Shown here piece by piece: positions 63,009-64,000 of a DNA stretch of 64,000 bases (position 1 is its first letter; every line of letters begins with the position of its first letter). The stretch spans positions 992,001 through 1,056,000 of the forward strand of contig NZ_CP107546.1 in NCBI RefSeq assembly GCF_025836995.1. The letters run 5' to 3'. The stretch comes from Microbacterium sp. M28. GTDB taxonomy: Bacteria > Actinomycetota > Actinomycetes > Actinomycetales > Microbacteriaceae. Below the pieces are notes generated by a model that worked only from the letters and a program-made list of their open reading frames with translations, ran no database searches and had not been told where the DNA came from. The translations under genes and the position numbers were made by a program.

Positions 63009-63878
63009 ATGAGGAGCGCGCAACGGTTCGAGGGTCCCAGCGACCTGCACCTGCACTCCAATCACTCCGACGGGACGCAGTCACCGGCCGAGGTCGTCCG
63101 ACAGGCGAAGGCGCACGGCATCCGCACCCTCGCCCTGACCGATCACGACCGCACCACCGGCTGGGACGAGGCCGCACGCGCCGCCGGCGAGCTGGAGATG
63201 ACGTTCCTTCCGGGGATGGAGCTGTCCGCCAAGCACGAGTGGCGCAGCGTCCACGTCCTCGGTTATCTCTTCGATCCGGTCGATCCGGCGCTCGCCGCCG
63301 AGACCGATCGCATCCGCGGAGACCGCATCGGCAGAGCCGAACGGATCGTGCGCAACATCGGCCGCGACTACGACCTGAACTGGGAGGACGTCATCGCGCA
63401 GACGATGCAGGATGCCACGGTCGGCCGCCCGCACATCGCGGATGCTCTGGTCGCCCGCGGCATCGTGCGCGACCGAGCCGAGGCGTTCGACGGCATCCTG
63501 CACCCGCGCGAGGGGTACTACGAACCGCACTACGCGCCCGACCCGCTGACGGCGGTGCGGCTCATCACGCGCGCCGGGGGCGTGGCGATCATCGCGCACC
63601 CGGTGACGGCAGGACGAGATCGGATGATGCCGGTCTCGTTCATCGAGCGTCTGATCGCCGAGGGGCTGGGCGGGTTCGAGATCGATCACCGCGAGAACAC
63701 CGAGGACGGCAAGCGGCTGCTGCGGGCGCTCGCGGCCGAGCACGATCTCATCGTCACCGGGTCGAGCGACTATCACGGTGCCGGCAAACCCAACGTGCCT
63801 GGTGAGAACACCACGGCCGATGAGATGGTGGCGCGGATCATCGACCGCGCGACCGGCACGGATCCGCGGTATCCCTGA
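63009..63878 (+). CDS. PHP-domain metal-dependent phosphoesterase
   Basis: The 289-residue protein begins DLHLHSNHSDGTQSPAEVV (HxH metal motif), has LALTDHDRTTGWDEA, MELSAKHE, GRPHIADALV, IAHPVTAGRD and ends with SSDYHGAGKP, matching the PHP family related to nucleoside bisphosphate phosphatases. TACGCT lies six bases before the ATG. It probably hydrolyses a nucleotide or oligonucleotide phosphate. Confidence 0.9.
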   Translation: MRSAQRFEGPSDLHLHSNHSDGTQSPAEVVRQAKAHGIRTLALTDHDRTTGWDEAARAAGELEMTFLPGMELSAKHEWRSVHVLGYLFDPVDPALAAETDRIRGDRIGRAERIVRNIGRDYDLNWEDVIAQTMQDATVGRPHIADALVARGIVRDRAEAFDGILHPREGYYEPHYAPDPLTAVRLITRAGGVAIIAHPVTAGRDRMMPVSFIERLIAEGLGGFEIDHRENTEDGKRLLRALAAEHDLIVTGSSDYHGAGKPNVPGENTTADEMVARIIDRATGTDPRYP

Positions 63879-63940
63879 GCCGGGCGAACTGTCGGGATTC
63901 TCCCGGACACCTGTGCGGTCCGGCCGATAGGTTGTCCGGC

Positions 63941-64000
63941 ATGCAGCGGGCGACATCCCTGGAACGGCGCATCGACGAGGTCGCCCATCGCCTCCTCCGG
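63941..64000 (+). CDS. Start of a gene cut by the window edge
   Basis: Twenty codons, MQRATSLERRIDEVAHRLLR, are open to the end of the window. TAGGTT (63928-63933) lies seven bases before the ATG, the same leaderless spacing as elsewhere, which supports a real start. Too little is present to name it. Confidence 0.45.
   Translation, partial: MQRATSLERRIDEVAHRLLR

Overview
The window is high-GC actinobacterial chromosome, most likely Microbacterium or a near relative in Microbacteriaceae. This rests on GC-rich codon use, frequent GTG starts, many leaderless promoters, a palindromic repeat of the kind I remember from Microbacterium genomes, and gene orders (ndnR-nadABC-nadS, gcvTHP behind a tandem glycine riboswitch, fdxA-dapC, a tatB/mrp/MgtE-like block) typical of Actinobacteria. 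I see no rRNA, tRNA, CRISPR array, prophage, transposase or plasmid feature. It reads as core chromosome with some niche-adapted transport and catabolic modules.

Layout. 0-7 kb: a 44-residue Cys-containing small protein, a DHA2 drug exporter, an ABC exporter half-transporter, a GH29 alpha-L-fucosidase, an SDR dehydrogenase and a GT2 glycosyltransferase. 7.2-12.9 kb: a tightly overlapped NAD de novo operon on the minus strand, led by an NrtR/NdnR-type regulator with a degraded Nudix box (ndnR-nadA-nadB-nadC-nadS). 13-18.5 kb: a five-gene Opp/Dpp-type ABC importer behind a palindromic operator. 19-23.7 kb: glycine riboswitch and the glycine cleavage genes gcvT-gcvH-gcvP. 23.8-27.7 kb, minus strand: a second tandem glycine riboswitch ahead of two membrane proteins (the first DUF5058-like), an M20 amidohydrolase and a TetR regulator. 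28-33.8 kb: a second Opp-type importer with a fused double ATPase.

34-45.7 kb: CPBP-family membrane protein, typA, glutaminase plus an MFS transporter, a secreted transglycosylase-like protein behind a structured leader, an XRE-cupin regulator divergent from azlCD, fdxA-dapC and citrate synthase. 45.7-50.7 kb: DEAD-box helicase, divergent dapD and dapE, and a PIG-V-like mannosyltransferase. 50.8-57.2 kb: DUF3117, O-methyltransferase, TatB-like protein, PH-like protein, Mrp, DUF1003, MgtE-N/CBS and a stress-type membrane protein, an order resembling a compacted mycobacterial Rv1211-Rv1234 region. 57-64 kb: hydrolases, a VOC protein, a second SDR, a frameshifted phosphotransferase, aminopeptidase P, DUF3054, a membrane endonuclease/phosphatase, a PHP phosphoesterase and a truncated gene at the edge.

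The most interesting element is the 23.8-27.7 kb module. Glycine appears to be sensed twice in 9 kb: once to control its breakdown (gcv) and once to control a paired membrane system plus an amide-bond hydrolase. This suggests uptake and hydrolysis of a glycine-containing amide such as an N-acyl-glycine or glycyl peptide. The substrate is inference. Other points of note are a palindromic repeat carried in frame inside nadB, a low-complexity insertion in gcvP, a translation-blocking hairpin after the gcv riboswitch, and a window-wide leaderless promoter grammar.
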